From Synergistaceae bacterium UBA5827 (GTDB lineage Bacteria; Synergistota; Synergistia; Synergistales; 79-D21): a DNA stretch of 64,000 nucleotides. Made by a program: the position numbers and the translations under genes. Under the pieces are notes generated by a model. That model was given only the letters and a program-made list of their open reading frames with translations, did no database searches and had not been told where the DNA came from. The stretch covers positions 23,016-87,015 of the forward strand of contig DJHE01000012.1 in assembly GCA_002432945.1 (NCBI GenBank), given 5' to 3'. Shown one piece after another: positions 1-8,261 of the stretch (the first letter of the stretch is position 1; each line of letters opens with the position of its first letter).

Positions 1-1031
1 ATCGTCTGGAGCAGCGTGTTGCAGCTTATCGTGCTTGTGACCATGCAAAATCCGACGGGAGCCGCAAGGGCGATGCCGAAGGAAATGCTGCGCGACAGGG
101 AAAAGAGCAGGACCGAGATCCCGAACCCGATGCAGGCCCTCGTGCACCACCAGCTGAGCCTTGCCGCGGATTTTAGCGAAGCCATGAGAAGGGAACCACA
201 AAGGGCCCCAATGGCCACGCCCATCAGCAGGAAGCCGAGAGTCTCCGAAGTGCCGCCGAGGACGCTTTTCGCCATCGCGGGCATCAGGACGAGGCTCGGG
301 AAGGCAAAAAAGCCGGTCAGCGCGATCAGGATGAGGAAATAACGGGCAGGGGCAAAGTCACGTGCCATCCGGATCCCCTCGATCATGTCCGCCAGTGGCT
401 GGTTCTTTCCTACGGAGGTTTTCCCGACCGGGGGGTGTTCCATCTTCATGATCCTGACCGCGTAGAGTGTCGAGGAGTAGGCCAGGCCGTTCACCAGGAA
501 GCAGACCCCCTCGCCGACGAGGTGTATCACGAACCCGGCCACGGTCGGCCCGATCATGCGGGCTACGTTGAAAACGGTTGAATTCAATGCAACAGCATTG
601 GGAACGTCTTCCTTCCGGTCGACCATGTAGGAAACAAGGGCGTATCGGCAGGGGAGCTCGAAGGAATCGACCAGGCCAAGAAAGAGGGCCATGAAGGCGA
701 CGATGTGGAAGGTCACGACGCCTGTAAGCGTCAGGACAGCCAGTAGGAAAGCGATGGCCATGCAGATGGCCTGGCACCGGAAAAGAGTCTTGCGCAGGTC
801 CCAGCGCTCTATCAGGGCTCCGGCAAAAGGCGAGAGGAGGAAGATGGGGATCGAGGCGGCAAAATCCATGATTCCCAAAGCGCTGTTGGAGCCGGTCAGC
901 CTGAAGACAAGCCAGCCCATCGCAACCCGGTGCATCCACAGGCCGGATAGGGAGATCGATTGGGCCGTGAAAAACAGCCTGTAATTCCTGCTTCGCAGGG
1001 CACGCAGTGTTTCCGGAAATTCCAGGGACAA
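1..1031 (-). CDS. MFS transporter, exporter type (3' end outside window)
   Basis: An integral membrane permease of the major facilitator superfamily, probably a drug or siderophore exporter of the EntS-like MFS_3 type. The frame is open from the window edge to a TTG at 1031, which sits 8 nt after a clean AAAGGAG (1040-1046). The protein begins LSLEFPETLRALRSRNYRLF, the usual cytoplasmic entry (ALRxRNYRLF) of this family, and then alternates hydrophobic helices with short loops such as ERWDLRKTLFR and DRKEDVPNAVALNS, the second being the conserved loop after helix 4-5. About 343 codons lie in the window; a full MFS protein is near 400-420 residues, so the last helices are missing. The substrate cannot be read. 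A longer ORF in another frame (358-1125) is a shadow. Confidence 0.85.
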   Translation of the reverse strand, partial: MSLEFPETLRALRSRNYRLFFTAQSISLSGLWMHRVAMGWLVFRLTGSNSALGIMDFAASIPIFLLSPFAGALIERWDLRKTLFRCQAICMAIAFLLAVLTLTGVVTFHIVAFMALFLGLVDSFELPCRYALVSYMVDRKEDVPNAVALNSTVFNVARMIGPTVAGFVIHLVGEGVCFLVNGLAYSSTLYAVRIMKMEHPPVGKTSVGKNQPLADMIEGIRMARDFAPARYFLILIALTGFFAFPSLVLMPAMAKSVLGGTSETLGFLLMGVAIGALCGSLLMASLKSAARLSWWCTRACIGFGISVLLFSLSRSISFGIALAAPVGFCMVTSTISCNTLLQT

Positions 1032-1418
1032 AAACAGGACTCCTTTGGGGCTGGAGATAGGCGACTAACAGCCGAGTCCTATCATTTTGTGCCAGGGAGA
1101 CGGTGAATGCAACCGCGATAATCACCCTGCCGCAGGAGGCGTTTAATCCAAGTTAGTTAAATCACAAATGCGTCGTTTCATCCCTTCACTTGCACGATTA
1201 AACCGGATGTGATAGAGTCTCTCCAACCTCAAATCTGTACCACCACCTCCTGATGGGCTCCGGCCTGACCACCCGGGGCCTTTCGCATGCCGTAAACCCC
1301 ACTCGTTATCAGCGTCTTGAAATCATTCTAGCGTTACAGGATACTGGATAAGCTTGATCTCCTGCTGGATTTGGAAACCCCCGAGAAGGGGCAAACGCAC
1401 GATTGGGGAGGCGTAAGA
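1032..1418. other. Divergent intergenic region between MFS transporter and nitrilase
   Basis: This 387-base stretch holds no convincing gene. It carries the ribosome site of the leftward transporter (1040-1046), a possible rightward promoter at 1317-1345, and the nitrilase ribosome site (GGGGAG, 1405-1410). I see no riboswitch or strong hairpin. Confidence 0.5.
1317..1345 (+). promoter_or_regulatory. Possible sigma-70 promoter for the nitrilase
   Basis: TTGAAA at 1317-1322 and GATACT at 1340-1345 are separated by 17 bases. The -35 element is good, the -10 element matches four of six positions. It lies about 75 bases upstream of the nitrilase start. Assigned by eye only. Confidence 0.35.
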
Positions 1419-2354
1419 ATGGGCGAGGAAAGAACGGTACGCGTTGCAGTTGTCCAGGCGGCACCCGCCATTTTTGACCGGGAAAAGACGATGGAAAAGG
1501 CACTCGCGCTAATCTCGGAAGCGGCCGAAAAGGGCGCGAACCTGGTCGTTTTCCCGGAGGCTTTCATCCCCTGTTATCCTCGCGGATTGAGCTTTGGCTT
1601 TGCCATGGGATCCCGGACGATGGAGGGAAGGAAGGATTTCCAGCGTTTCTACGATAACTGTGTTGCGGTTCCGGGGCCCGACGTTGATCGCCTGGCAAAT
1701 TCCGCGGGGGAGAACAAGGTTTACCTTGCGATGGGCGTCAATGAGAAGAACGGCAACGGCCTGGATGGCACGATCCATTGCTGTGTCCTTTTCTTCGGTC
1801 CGGACGGCAGTTTTCTTGGACGGCACAGGAAGCTGAAGCCCACGGGCTCCGAGCGGACCATCTGGGGTGAGGACGACGGCAGTACCCTGACGGTGGTGGA
1901 TACGGCCTACGGCAAGATGGGCGCATTGATTTGCTGGGAAAACTACATGCCCCTCGCCCGCACGGCGCTGTACCAGAAGGGGGTCCAGCTCTATCTTGCA
2001 CCGACAGCCGACCAGAGGGACGAATACCAGTGTACGCTCCGGCATATCGCCATCGAGGGCAGGTGTTTCGTTATCGCCTGCAACCAGTACGTGGAGAGAA
2101 GCATGTACCCGAAGGACCTGAACGGTTACAAGGAACTGGAATCCCAGCCTGACGTGATGTGCCGAGGAGGAAGCTGCGTGATCAACCCGTTTGGCCAATA
2201 CGTGGCGGGTCCAAGCTTCGGCGGAGAGGAAATCCTGCTGGCTGACCTCGACCTGGATGAGATCTCCCGCGGGAAGGCCGACCTGGATGTTGTCGGACAC
2301 TACGCACGTCCCGACATCTTCGAACTGGTTCTTCACGAGAGGAAATCAAGCTGA
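1419..2354 (+). CDS. Nitrilase (carbon-nitrogen hydrolase superfamily)
   Basis: A 311-residue cytoplasmic hydrolase of the nitrilase branch, converting an organic nitrile to an acid and ammonia. The catalytic triad is visible: Glu47 in VVFPEAF, Lys138 in HRKLKPT, and nucleophile Cys172 in ALICWENYMP. The motif WGEDDGS after the lysine is typical of true nitrilases rather than amidases. Length fits the family (300-360). ATG 1419 is preferred over the longer reading from 1371 because GGGGAG lies 8 nt upstream and the family core (VRVAVVQ) starts at once. It stands alone between a divergent transporter and a convergent regulator, and ends just before a strong two-way terminator. The natural substrate cannot be inferred; aliphatic or aryl-aldoxime-derived nitriles are both possible. 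Confidence 0.9.
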   Translation: MGEERTVRVAVVQAAPAIFDREKTMEKALALISEAAEKGANLVVFPEAFIPCYPRGLSFGFAMGSRTMEGRKDFQRFYDNCVAVPGPDVDRLANSAGENKVYLAMGVNEKNGNGLDGTIHCCVLFFGPDGSFLGRHRKLKPTGSERTIWGEDDGSTLTVVDTAYGKMGALICWENYMPLARTALYQKGVQLYLAPTADQRDEYQCTLRHIAIEGRCFVIACNQYVERSMYPKDLNGYKELESQPDVMCRGGSCVINPFGQYVAGPSFGGEEILLADLDLDEISRGKADLDVVGHYARPDIFELVLHERKSS

Positions 2355-2363
2355 TCTCAAGAG

Positions 2364-2406
2364 ACAAAGCAAAAGGCCCCGGCAATTCAAGCCGGGGCCT
2401 TTTGCT
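2364..2406. terminator. Bidirectional rho-independent terminator
   Basis: A near-perfect hairpin with arms AAAGGCCCCGGC and GCCGGGGCCTTT around a short AATTCAA loop, with A and T runs on both sides. It separates the convergent nitrilase and Crp/Fnr genes. Confidence 0.85.
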
Positions 2407-2409
2407 TTG

Positions 2410-3093
2410 TCAGTCTGTGAATCGGCCCTGCTCGGCCAGGTTTTCCAGGCCTTGACGGTTGAGCAGCAGAACTTCGCCTCGGCTGTTACGGATGAAGCCC
2501 CGCGAAGACAAGTCTGAAAAAATTCGGGATAAAGTTTCCGGTGTCGTGCCCAGCATGCTGGCAAGCTGGGATTTCGAGGAACCCAGGACAAGGCGTTCTG
2601 CCCCCTCCTGTTTTTCCGAGAGGTAAAGAAGATAACTGGCCAGGCGGCCTGGGACTTCCTTCAGGGCCAGGCTTTCAACCTGGGCTGTCAATTCCCTCAG
2701 GCGCATGGAGAGGACCGAGAGCATGCTCAAGGCAACGGAAGGTTCGCTGCCGATGAGGTTGACAAAGGCTTGCCGGGGGAAGAAAAGAAGATCGCTATCG
2801 ACCAGGGTTTCGGCTCCGGCCGGGAAGGTTTTTCCTGCGTAGACGGCCACTTGCCCGAAATGGTCACCCGCCCTGCAGATGTGGAGGATGGCTTCCTTGC
2901 CGTCCGGCGAAACCTTGAAGATTTTGACCCCCCCCTTAACGACAACGTAGAAACCGTTGCCTTCTTCTTCCTCGACAAAAACGGTTTCTCCCTTTTTGAA
3001 CCCCCTGAGGACTGATATGGCTTCGATTTTTCCCAAGTCTTCCTCTGAGAGGCCATTGAAACCGGGTACCTGGGCAATGAACTTTTTCGTCAT
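2410..3093 (-). CDS. Crp/Fnr-family transcriptional regulator lacking the FNR cysteine cluster
   Basis: A 227-residue DNA-binding regulator. The N-terminal two thirds form a cyclic-nucleotide-type sensor barrel (about residues 15-130: GETVFVEEEEGNGFYVVVKG, HFGQVAVYAGK); the C-terminus is a winged helix whose recognition helix reads TPETLSRIFSDL. The E..SR triad there is the one FNR uses to contact TTGAT. There is no N-terminal cysteine cluster, so it is not an oxygen-sensing Fe-S FNR; heme or ligand sensing as in HcpR or DNR is possible. Start ATG 3093 follows GGAGG. It is divergent from cupin-hcp, and a perfect TTGAT-N4-ATCAA box lies between them, so control of both directions in response to nitrosative or redox stress is likely. 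The regulator-hcp pairing recalls HcpR. Confidence 0.88.
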   Translation of the reverse strand: MTKKFIAQVPGFNGLSEEDLGKIEAISVLRGFKKGETVFVEEEEGNGFYVVVKGGVKIFKVSPDGKEAILHICRAGDHFGQVAVYAGKTFPAGAETLVDSDLLFFPRQAFVNLIGSEPSVALSMLSVLSMRLRELTAQVESLALKEVPGRLASYLLYLSEKQEGAERLVLGSSKSQLASMLGTTPETLSRIFSDLSSRGFIRNSRGEVLLLNRQGLENLAEQGRFTD

Positions 3094-3132
3094 CCTGTTT
3101 TTCCTCCCTGTGGAAAAAAGGTACCCGAGTTC

Positions 3133-3174
3133 TTGATTTAGATCAAGGGAAAAATCCCCCTTCCCGGATATCAT
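3133..3174 (+). promoter_or_regulatory. FNR-type box and -10 element upstream of cupin-hcp
   Basis: TTGAT-TTAG-ATCAA at 3133-3146 is a perfect match to the FNR consensus, and the symmetry extends one more base pair each side (3132-3147). A -10-like TATCAT lies at 3169-3174. If transcription starts 7 bases later (about 3181), the box centre is at -41.5, the classical class II activator position. The box is also upstream of the divergent regulator gene, so autoregulation is possible. Confidence 0.7.
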
Positions 3175-3200
3175 AAACAATAAAGCGAGGAGGGAATGAC

Positions 3201-3539
3201 ATGAAGGTCGTCAATGCAATGGAAGCGGACGGAATGCAGACACCCCATGGAGTCAAGGTGGCCAGGATATACGACACGGAACACGCACAGGCGGTCCACA
3301 TTACCCTGGAACCGGGAGAGTCGCTAAAAAGGCATATTACCCCGGTGGACGTATTCTTTTACGTCCTGGAAGGTGCCGGTGTCGTCGAGATCGGCAGTGA
3401 GCGGCTGGAAGTCACTAGGGACATGCTTGTCGAAAGCCCGAAGGACATCCCGCATTCCTGGGCAAACGAGAGCGGGAGTACGTTCCGGGTCCTGGTGGTG
3501 AAAGTCCCCCGCCCCGCAACCTCTACAAAAGTCTTATAA
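3201..3539 (+). CDS. Small cupin-domain protein
   Basis: A 112-residue single-domain cupin. The beta-barrel is recognisable from GESLKRHITPVDVFFYVLEG (about residues 44-63), the conserved PG...H...E...G pattern, and the second motif near SPKDIPHSWANESG. Histidines in both motifs can bind a metal. Start ATG 3201 follows GAGGAGGG. The gene is first after the FNR-type box and lies 53 bases before hcp without an intervening terminator, so the two are probably co-transcribed. A small-molecule binding or detoxifying role next to the hybrid-cluster protein is inference; many such cupins remain without assigned substrate. Confidence 0.8.
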   Translation: MKVVNAMEADGMQTPHGVKVARIYDTEHAQAVHITLEPGESLKRHITPVDVFFYVLEGAGVVEIGSERLEVTRDMLVESPKDIPHSWANESGSTFRVLVVKVPRPATSTKVL

Positions 3540-3592
3540 TAAAGAAATAAAGCAACCTCAAATTAGATAACTGACTGAAGGAGGAAGATCGA

Positions 3593-5257
3593 ATGTTTTG
3601 TTTCCAGTGCCAGGAATGTGCGCAAAACAAGGGATGCACGATAAAGGGGGTCTGCGGCAAGCCTGAAGTGACGGCAAACCTGCAGGACCTGCTGATTCAC
3701 GCGCTCAAGGGAATTGCCGTCTGGTCGGAGAAGGCGGTTGAACTGGGTGTTTCCGACAAGGCAGACGGGCTTTTCGTCGCCCAGGGACTCTTTACCACTA
3801 TCACCAACGCAAACTGGGATGATGAGCGTTTCGTCGGTCTTATCCGCGAGGCCTTGGGACGCCGCGAGGCGATCCGAGGGCGTGTCCTCGCCGCATACCA
3901 GGCAAAGACCGGCAAGGCATTTGGTGAACCGATGCCCGATGCCGCCACCTGGATGGCGACGGACGAGGCGGAATTCCACGAGAAGGCCCGCTCCGTCGGG
4001 GTGCTGGCAACGGAGAACGAGGATGTCCGTTCCCTTCGTGAACTGCTCGTCATCGGCCTGAAGGGTATCGCGGCTTACGCCGATCATGCCGCGGTGCTCG
4101 GCTATGAGGACGAAGCCATTTACAACTTCTTCATGGAGGCGCTGGCGTCGACGACGAAGGACCTGACGGTCGACGAGATGGTCGGAATGGTTATGAAAGC
4201 CGGGGAAAAGGCTGTCGAAACCATGGCTCTCCTGGACAAGGCCAACACATCCACGTACGGCAACCCCGAAATCACGGAAGTGAACATCGGCGTTCGCGGC
4301 AATCCGGGCATCCTGATCAGCGGCCATGACCTCCGCGACATGGAAGAACTCCTCAAGCAGACGGAGGGAACCGGCGTGGATGTCTACACGCACAGCGAAA
4401 TGCTGCCGGCCAATTACTACCCGGCGTTCAAGAAGTACGGCCATTTCGTCGGGAACTATGGGAACGCCTGGTGGAAGCAGAACGAGGAGTTCGAGTCCTT
4501 CAACGGGCCGATCCTGATGACCACGAACTGCCTCGTTCCCCTGAAAAAGGACAACACCTATCTCGGACGGCTTTTCACCACGGGCATGGCGGGATACCCG
4601 GGCGCGGTCCATATCCCCGACAGGCAGGACGGCAAGCCCAAGGATTTCTCGACGGTCATCGAAATGGCGAAGTCCTGCAAGCCGCCGGTCGAGATCGAGA
4701 CGGGGCACATCGTCGGCGGTTTCGCCCACAACCAGGTCCTGGCCCTTGCGGACAAGGTCGTGGATGCCGTCAAAAGCGGTGCCATCAAGCGTTTTGTCGT
4801 CATGGCAGGCTGCGATGGCCGCCACAAGAGCCGCGAGTATTTCACCGAGGTGGCGAAGGCCCTGCCTAAGGACACCATCATCCTTACAGCCGGCTGCGCC
4901 AAGTATCGCTACAACAAGCTGGCCCTTGGCGATATAGGCGGGATTCCACATGTGCTCGACGCCGGGCAGTGCAACGATTCCTATTCCCTTGCGGTGATTG
5001 CCCTCAAGCTCAAGGAAGTCTTCGGGCTCAGCGACATCAACGAACTGCCCCTGTCTTTCGACATCGCCTGGTACGAGCAGAAGGCTGTCGCTGTCCTGCT
5101 GGCCCTGCTGCACCTGGGAGTGAAGGGAATCCGGCTTGGCCCGACCCTTCCCGCCTTTGTTTCGCCGAACGTCCTGAAAGTGCTCGTGGACAACTTCGAC
5201 ATCAAGGCCACCAGCGAGGTGGAAGCGGATGTCGAGGCGATGATGGCGGGCAGGTAG
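3593..5257 (+). CDS. hcp: Hydroxylamine reductase / hybrid-cluster protein, class I
   Basis: A 554-residue cytoplasmic Fe-S enzyme that reduces hydroxylamine or nitric oxide in anaerobes. The N-terminus [15 protein letters not shown] carries cysteines 3, 6, 15 and 21 in the CX2CX8CX5C spacing of class I proteins with a [4Fe-4S] cluster. Hybrid-cluster ligands are visible in [11 protein letters not shown] (His), [20 protein letters not shown] (Glu, Cys), [13 protein letters not shown] (Cys), [10 protein letters not shown] (Cys) and [10 protein letters not shown] (Cys). The start follows GGAGGAAG. It lies downstream of a cupin and an FNR-type box, and ends before a strong terminator. There is no adjacent hcr reductase gene, which is normal for class I. 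Length matches the family, and nothing looks broken. Confidence 0.97.
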   Translation: MFCFQCQECAQNKGCTIKGVCGKPEVTANLQDLLIHALKGIAVWSEKAVELGVSDKADGLFVAQGLFTTITNANWDDERFVGLIREALGRREAIRGRVLAAYQAKTGKAFGEPMPDAATWMATDEAEFHEKARSVGVLATENEDVRSLRELLVIGLKGIAAYADHAAVLGYEDEAIYNFFMEALASTTKDLTVDEMVGMVMKAGEKAVETMALLDKANTSTYGNPEITEVNIGVRGNPGILISGHDLRDMEELLKQTEGTGVDVYTHSEMLPANYYPAFKKYGHFVGNYGNAWWKQNEEFESFNGPILMTTNCLVPLKKDNTYLGRLFTTGMAGYPGAVHIPDRQDGKPKDFSTVIEMAKSCKPPVEIETGHIVGGFAHNQVLALADKVVDAVKSGAIKRFVVMAGCDGRHKSREYFTEVAKALPKDTIILTAGCAKYRYNKLALGDIGGIPHVLDAGQCNDSYSLAVIALKLKEVFGLSDINELPLSFDIAWYEQKAVAVLLALLHLGVKGIRLGPTLPAFVSPNVLKVLVDNFDIKATSEVEADVEAMMAGR

Positions 5258-5285
5258 GCTTTCGCCGGCAGAAAAGAGAGGAAGA

Positions 5286-5320
5286 AGAGCCTCCCGGTTT
5301 TGAAAACCGGGGGGCTCTTT
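5286..5320 (+). terminator. Rho-independent terminator after hcp
   Basis: Hairpin with arms AGAGCCTCCCGGTTTT and GAAAACCGGGGGGCTCT, followed by TTTGTGTTTT. One mismatch in the stem. Confidence 0.85.
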
Positions 5321-5412
5321 GTGTTTTAAAAGGTGAAACTGGGCCCGCGGAAGCCTCGAAAGGTTAAAATAATCAGGTACTGAAGGAAAAAATGGAGAAG
5401 GAGGAGTCCAAA

Positions 5413-5613
5413 ATGCCGATCGTTCGTGTCCAAATGTGGTCCGGGAGAAGCGATGAATGCAAGGTGAACCTTGCAAAGGCAATCACGGATGTCGTGGTCG
5501 AACAGCTTGGGTGCCCCCTGCAGGCGGTCACGGTGGTGGTGGAGGAGTCCCCAAAGGAGAATTGGGTCATAGGAGGGCAACCCTGCTCCGGGTCTCCCGC
5601 TGGGAAGAAATAG
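5413..5613 (+). CDS. 4-oxalocrotonate tautomerase-like protein
   Basis: A 66-residue protein of the tautomerase superfamily. The mature N-terminus would be proline (MPIVRVQMWSGRSDE), the catalytic base of this family, and the beta-alpha-beta fold continues with KVNLAKAITDVVVEQLGC and QAVTVVVEESPKENW. Starting at ATG 5413 rather than an in-frame ATG at 5392 is required to place Pro2, and GGAGGAG lies just before it. The C-terminal tail (GSPAGKK) is slightly longer than typical. It sits 26 bases before a nitroreductase and is probably co-transcribed; both could act on aromatic or enol compounds, but this is inference. Confidence 0.85.
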   Translation: MPIVRVQMWSGRSDECKVNLAKAITDVVVEQLGCPLQAVTVVVEESPKENWVIGGQPCSGSPAGKK

Positions 5614-5639
5614 ATTTCGGCAGGAAAGGAGTTGCCGTC

Positions 5640-6158
5640 ATGCTGGAAGTGTTGAGGAAGAGGAGGAGCATCCGGAAGTACCAGGAGACCGCCCTGAAGC
5701 CCGAAGAGGTGGAAACCCTGAAGGAAATGCTCCTGCGTTCGCCTTCCGCCCACAACTACAAGTCTTGGGAATTCATTTTTGTCGACGACCGAGACCTGCT
5801 TAAGCAGCTTTCCGCGGTTCGCGCCGGCAGCTCGGCTTTCCTGGCCGGAGCGAGCCTGGGAATTGTCGTCATGGGGAACGAAAACACCCAGGACGTCTGG
5901 GTAGAGGACGCTTCAGTCGCTTCCATGGTCGGGCAGATCGCCGCTGCGGCCATGGGGATCGGGTCCTGCTGGATCCAGATCCGCAATAGGGACCATGCAC
6001 CAGGGGTAACGGCCGAGGACTACGTTCGAAAACTTTTGGACATCCCGGCCCCTTTCAGGGTCCTTGCCATACTCGGGATGGGGTATCCAGCCGAGGAAAA
6101 GGCCGAGGTCCCCATCGTAAAACTCCCATTCGAAAAAATCCATAGTAACCGGTTCTGA
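5640..6158 (+). CDS. Nitroreductase-family FMN protein
   Basis: A 172-residue flavoprotein. The N-terminus MLEVLRKRRSIRKYQ carries the FMN-phosphate-binding RRSIRxY motif, followed by RSPSAHNYKSWEFIFV, the second conserved nitroreductase block (usually PSAxNxQPWxF). Later, ASVASMVGQIAAAAMGIGSC and ILGMGYPAEE match the core helix and the GYP loop. The start ATG 5640 has AAAGGA 9 nt upstream; the reading frame is open upstream but that part overlaps the tautomerase out of frame. Length is short but within the family's single-domain range. The electron acceptor cannot be assigned; NAD(P)H-dependent reduction of nitro or enone compounds is the family norm. Confidence 0.9.
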   Translation: MLEVLRKRRSIRKYQETALKPEEVETLKEMLLRSPSAHNYKSWEFIFVDDRDLLKQLSAVRAGSSAFLAGASLGIVVMGNENTQDVWVEDASVASMVGQIAAAAMGIGSCWIQIRNRDHAPGVTAEDYVRKLLDIPAPFRVLAILGMGYPAEEKAEVPIVKLPFEKIHSNRF

Positions 6159-6175
6159 TTCTGCCATTCGAGTCG

Positions 6176-6217
6176 AAAAAGGAGATCCCCAATCGGACGA
6201 TTGGGGATCTCCTTTTT
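6176..6217. terminator. Bidirectional rho-independent terminator
   Basis: Perfect stem AAAAAGGAGATCCCCAATC with its complement around a GGAC loop; the run of T on each strand lets it serve both the nitroreductase and the convergent arsC. Confidence 0.9.
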
Positions 6218-6239
6218 CAGGATAAACAGGGTCGCCAGT

Positions 6240-6698
6240 TTACCGATTCAAGGTTCCTTCCTTAACCAGTTCTTCGACCCATGTCTCAACCTGTTGCCGG
6301 ATCTCGTCACGGATCAGCCGGGTCTTCTCCAGCTTTTCTTCCCAGGTTCCTTCCAGTGTTGCGGGATCCTCGAACGGCCAGTGGAGCCTCTTGCAGACGC
6401 CGGGGAAAATCGGGCATTTCCCGGCCTTGGCGGCATCGCACACGGCGATGACGTAATCATACAGCCGTCCCTGCTGGAACAGGTCGAAAACGCGCTGCAT
6501 CCTTTTTCCTTCCAGGTCGATGCCGATTTCTTTCATGACCTCCACGACAAGCGGGTTGATCCGATCGGCCAGTTCCAGGCCTGCACTCTCGACCTCGAAG
6601 GCCTCCCTGCCGATTTTCTTTAGAAAAGCCTCCGCCATCTGGCTTCGAGCGCTATTGTGTCCACACAGGAAAAGGACCTTGATTGTTTTTCCCGGCAA
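6240..6698 (-). CDS. arsC: Arsenate reductase, thioredoxin-coupled type
   Basis: A 152-residue protein of the low-molecular-weight phosphatase fold. The P-loop CGHNSARS (CX5R) near residue 12 is the arsenate-binding loop, and two further cysteines in CDAAKAGKCPIFPGVC match the relay cysteines that make the thioredoxin-coupled ArsC of Gram-positive type. DPA in FEDPATLEGT is the conserved acid loop. The start is TTG 6698 with GGGAGGG at the right distance; the nearby ATG at 6705 is out of frame. It stands alone, without an arsR or efflux pump gene beside it, so other small-phosphatase roles cannot be excluded. Confidence 0.92.
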   Translation of the reverse strand: MPGKTIKVLFLCGHNSARSQMAEAFLKKIGREAFEVESAGLELADRINPLVVEVMKEIGIDLEGKRMQRVFDLFQQGRLYDYVIAVCDAAKAGKCPIFPGVCKRLHWPFEDPATLEGTWEEKLEKTRLIRDEIRQQVETWVEELVKEGTLNR

Positions 6699-6853
6699 GA
6701 CTCATCCCTCCCGATCATTCGGCTGCCGCTCCAATATACGCGAGAGGGGCAGGAATGTTGTATCGGAAGTGTTCCAGTTTGGTTACAGGGTAGTTCTCCT
6801 GGTCGATGCTTGGCAATATGCCTTGCTATCAGGCAATCCGTTCCAATCGCACA

Positions 6854-6889
6854 GAAGAAAATAAAGCGCCTCGCCGGGGGCAAGGCGCA
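6854..6889 (-). terminator. Rho-independent terminator after brnQ
   Basis: On the minus strand, GCGCCTTGCC and GGCGAGGCGC form a stem followed by TTTATTTTC. It lies 29 bases past the brnQ stop. Confidence 0.75.
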
Positions 6890-6917
6890 GGTCAGGGAAA
6901 TTTTTTCCCTGTCGGTT

Positions 6918-8237
6918 TTAGGCTTCTCCTGAAGTCTTGACCTTGGCGGCGCGTGCCATGAACAGCGATCCCAGGACGAGGCCGGCAATTGTCGGCACGA
7001 CCCACGGGAATCCCTGCTGGCTCAGGGGCATGGCAGCTACGACCTGCTGCATCCAGGAAACTTCGAAACCGGCGACCTTCACGGCGTCGAAGAATCCGAA
7101 AAGGAGGGCCATGCAGACTCCGCCGAGAAGCATGGGACGGAATTTCTCGACGTCGAGGAAGTAGGTCCCGAGAATGATCACGATCAGGGCGGGATAGAGC
7201 AGCATCAGGAAGGGAACCGTGTAGCCGACAATGCGTGAAAGCCCGACAAGTCCAAGGGCGAAACCGCACGCGCTGGAGGCAATGACCACCGTTTTGTAGC
7301 TTAGCTTACCGTCGGTGACCTGTTCGAAGAACGTTCCCGCAGTCGCGGTCAGGCCTGCGGAAGTGGTGAAGCAGGCCAGGGCCATGAGCAGGGCAAAGAT
7401 CGTCATGCCCGGTGTCCCGAAAAGGTGGGTCGTCACCTTCAAGGGCAACTCTCCCAGGCTGGCTCCCGGGTATACCGCTCCTGCACTGGCACCGAGCCAG
7501 GTGAGGCTCATCTGGGTCACGCCGAGGAGAACGACCGTCACCAGCCCGACGCGGACCAGGTTCCTTTGCTGGGCTCCTTCATCGGTGATTCCTTTCAGGG
7601 AGAACACGTTCAGGATCCAGCCTCCCATCAGGACGGCTGCGATGGCGTTCATCGTGTTGAAGCCAAAATTGAAGCCCACCCCGAACGCGGCTTTCGAGGT
7701 AACCGTGCTGGCAACGGGCATGGCGATGGGGGAAGTGACCCCTTTGAAGGCGATTGCCGTGATGAAGAGGACCAGGGCCGGGGAAAGGATGTTCCCGAGC
7801 CGGTCTACGACAGCGGTACGGTTCAGGCAGACATAGGCATTCAAGGCGAAAAACACTCCCAGGGTGAGCGCGATGGCGGTACCCGGGAAGAAAGGCAGGA
7901 TCGACATTTCATGGGTGGCGGAAGCCACGCGCGGCAGGATGAAGACGGGCCCGACCACCAGCATCAGGATGGCCCCGAATACTTTGCCCCAGAAGGGGGT
8001 GATAATTTCACCGGCCATGTGGGCGATGCCCACCCGGTCCTTGGCCATCGCCAGGTAGCCGAGGTACGCGATGACCGTGTTCACGAAAAAGTAGCCCAGG
8101 CCGGCGATGAGCCATAGCGATCCCGTATCCAGGCCCAACTTGCCCGGGAAAATAATGTCTCCAACCCCAAAGTGGGCGCTGAACAACGCCAGTCCGATCG
8201 TAAGAATCCCTGTTAACTTCAGGTCCTGTTCCGACAT
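6918..8237 (-). CDS. brnQ: Branched-chain amino acid:cation symporter
   Basis: A 439-residue LIVCS-family permease importing leucine, isoleucine or valine with sodium or protons. The N-terminal block GLALFSAHFGVGDIIFPGKL is the family signature (canonical FGAGNLIFPPxLG), and about twelve hydrophobic segments follow, including FGFNTMNAIAAVLMGGWILN and FTTSAGLTATAGTFFEQ. The ATG at 8237 follows GAGGAGGG. It is 24 bases downstream of a metallo-beta-lactamase-fold gene on the same strand, so the two form an operon, possibly governed by the Fur-box-like site at 9217-9235. Uptake of branched-chain amino acids fits fermentation of peptides. Confidence 0.93.
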   Translation of the reverse strand: MSEQDLKLTGILTIGLALFSAHFGVGDIIFPGKLGLDTGSLWLIAGLGYFFVNTVIAYLGYLAMAKDRVGIAHMAGEIITPFWGKVFGAILMLVVGPVFILPRVASATHEMSILPFFPGTAIALTLGVFFALNAYVCLNRTAVVDRLGNILSPALVLFITAIAFKGVTSPIAMPVASTVTSKAAFGVGFNFGFNTMNAIAAVLMGGWILNVFSLKGITDEGAQQRNLVRVGLVTVVLLGVTQMSLTWLGASAGAVYPGASLGELPLKVTTHLFGTPGMTIFALLMALACFTTSAGLTATAGTFFEQVTDGKLSYKTVVIASSACGFALGLVGLSRIVGYTVPFLMLLYPALIVIILGTYFLDVEKFRPMLLGGVCMALLFGFFDAVKVAGFEVSWMQQVVAAMPLSQQGFPWVVPTIAGLVLGSLFMARAAKVKTSGEA

Positions 8238-8261
8238 GGATGATTTCCCTCCTCTCGTTTC

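Noticed and set aside
358..1125. A 255-codon minus-strand frame overlapping the MFS transporter
   Set aside because: Another frame of the same strand encodes clear MFS helices with a better ribosome site; this one is a frame shadow.
3563..5482. A 639-codon open frame antisense to hcp
   Set aside because: It is the mirror of a highly conserved gene in GC-rich DNA, its translation shows no family motif and is full of isolated Arg, Gly and His, and it lacks a ribosome site.
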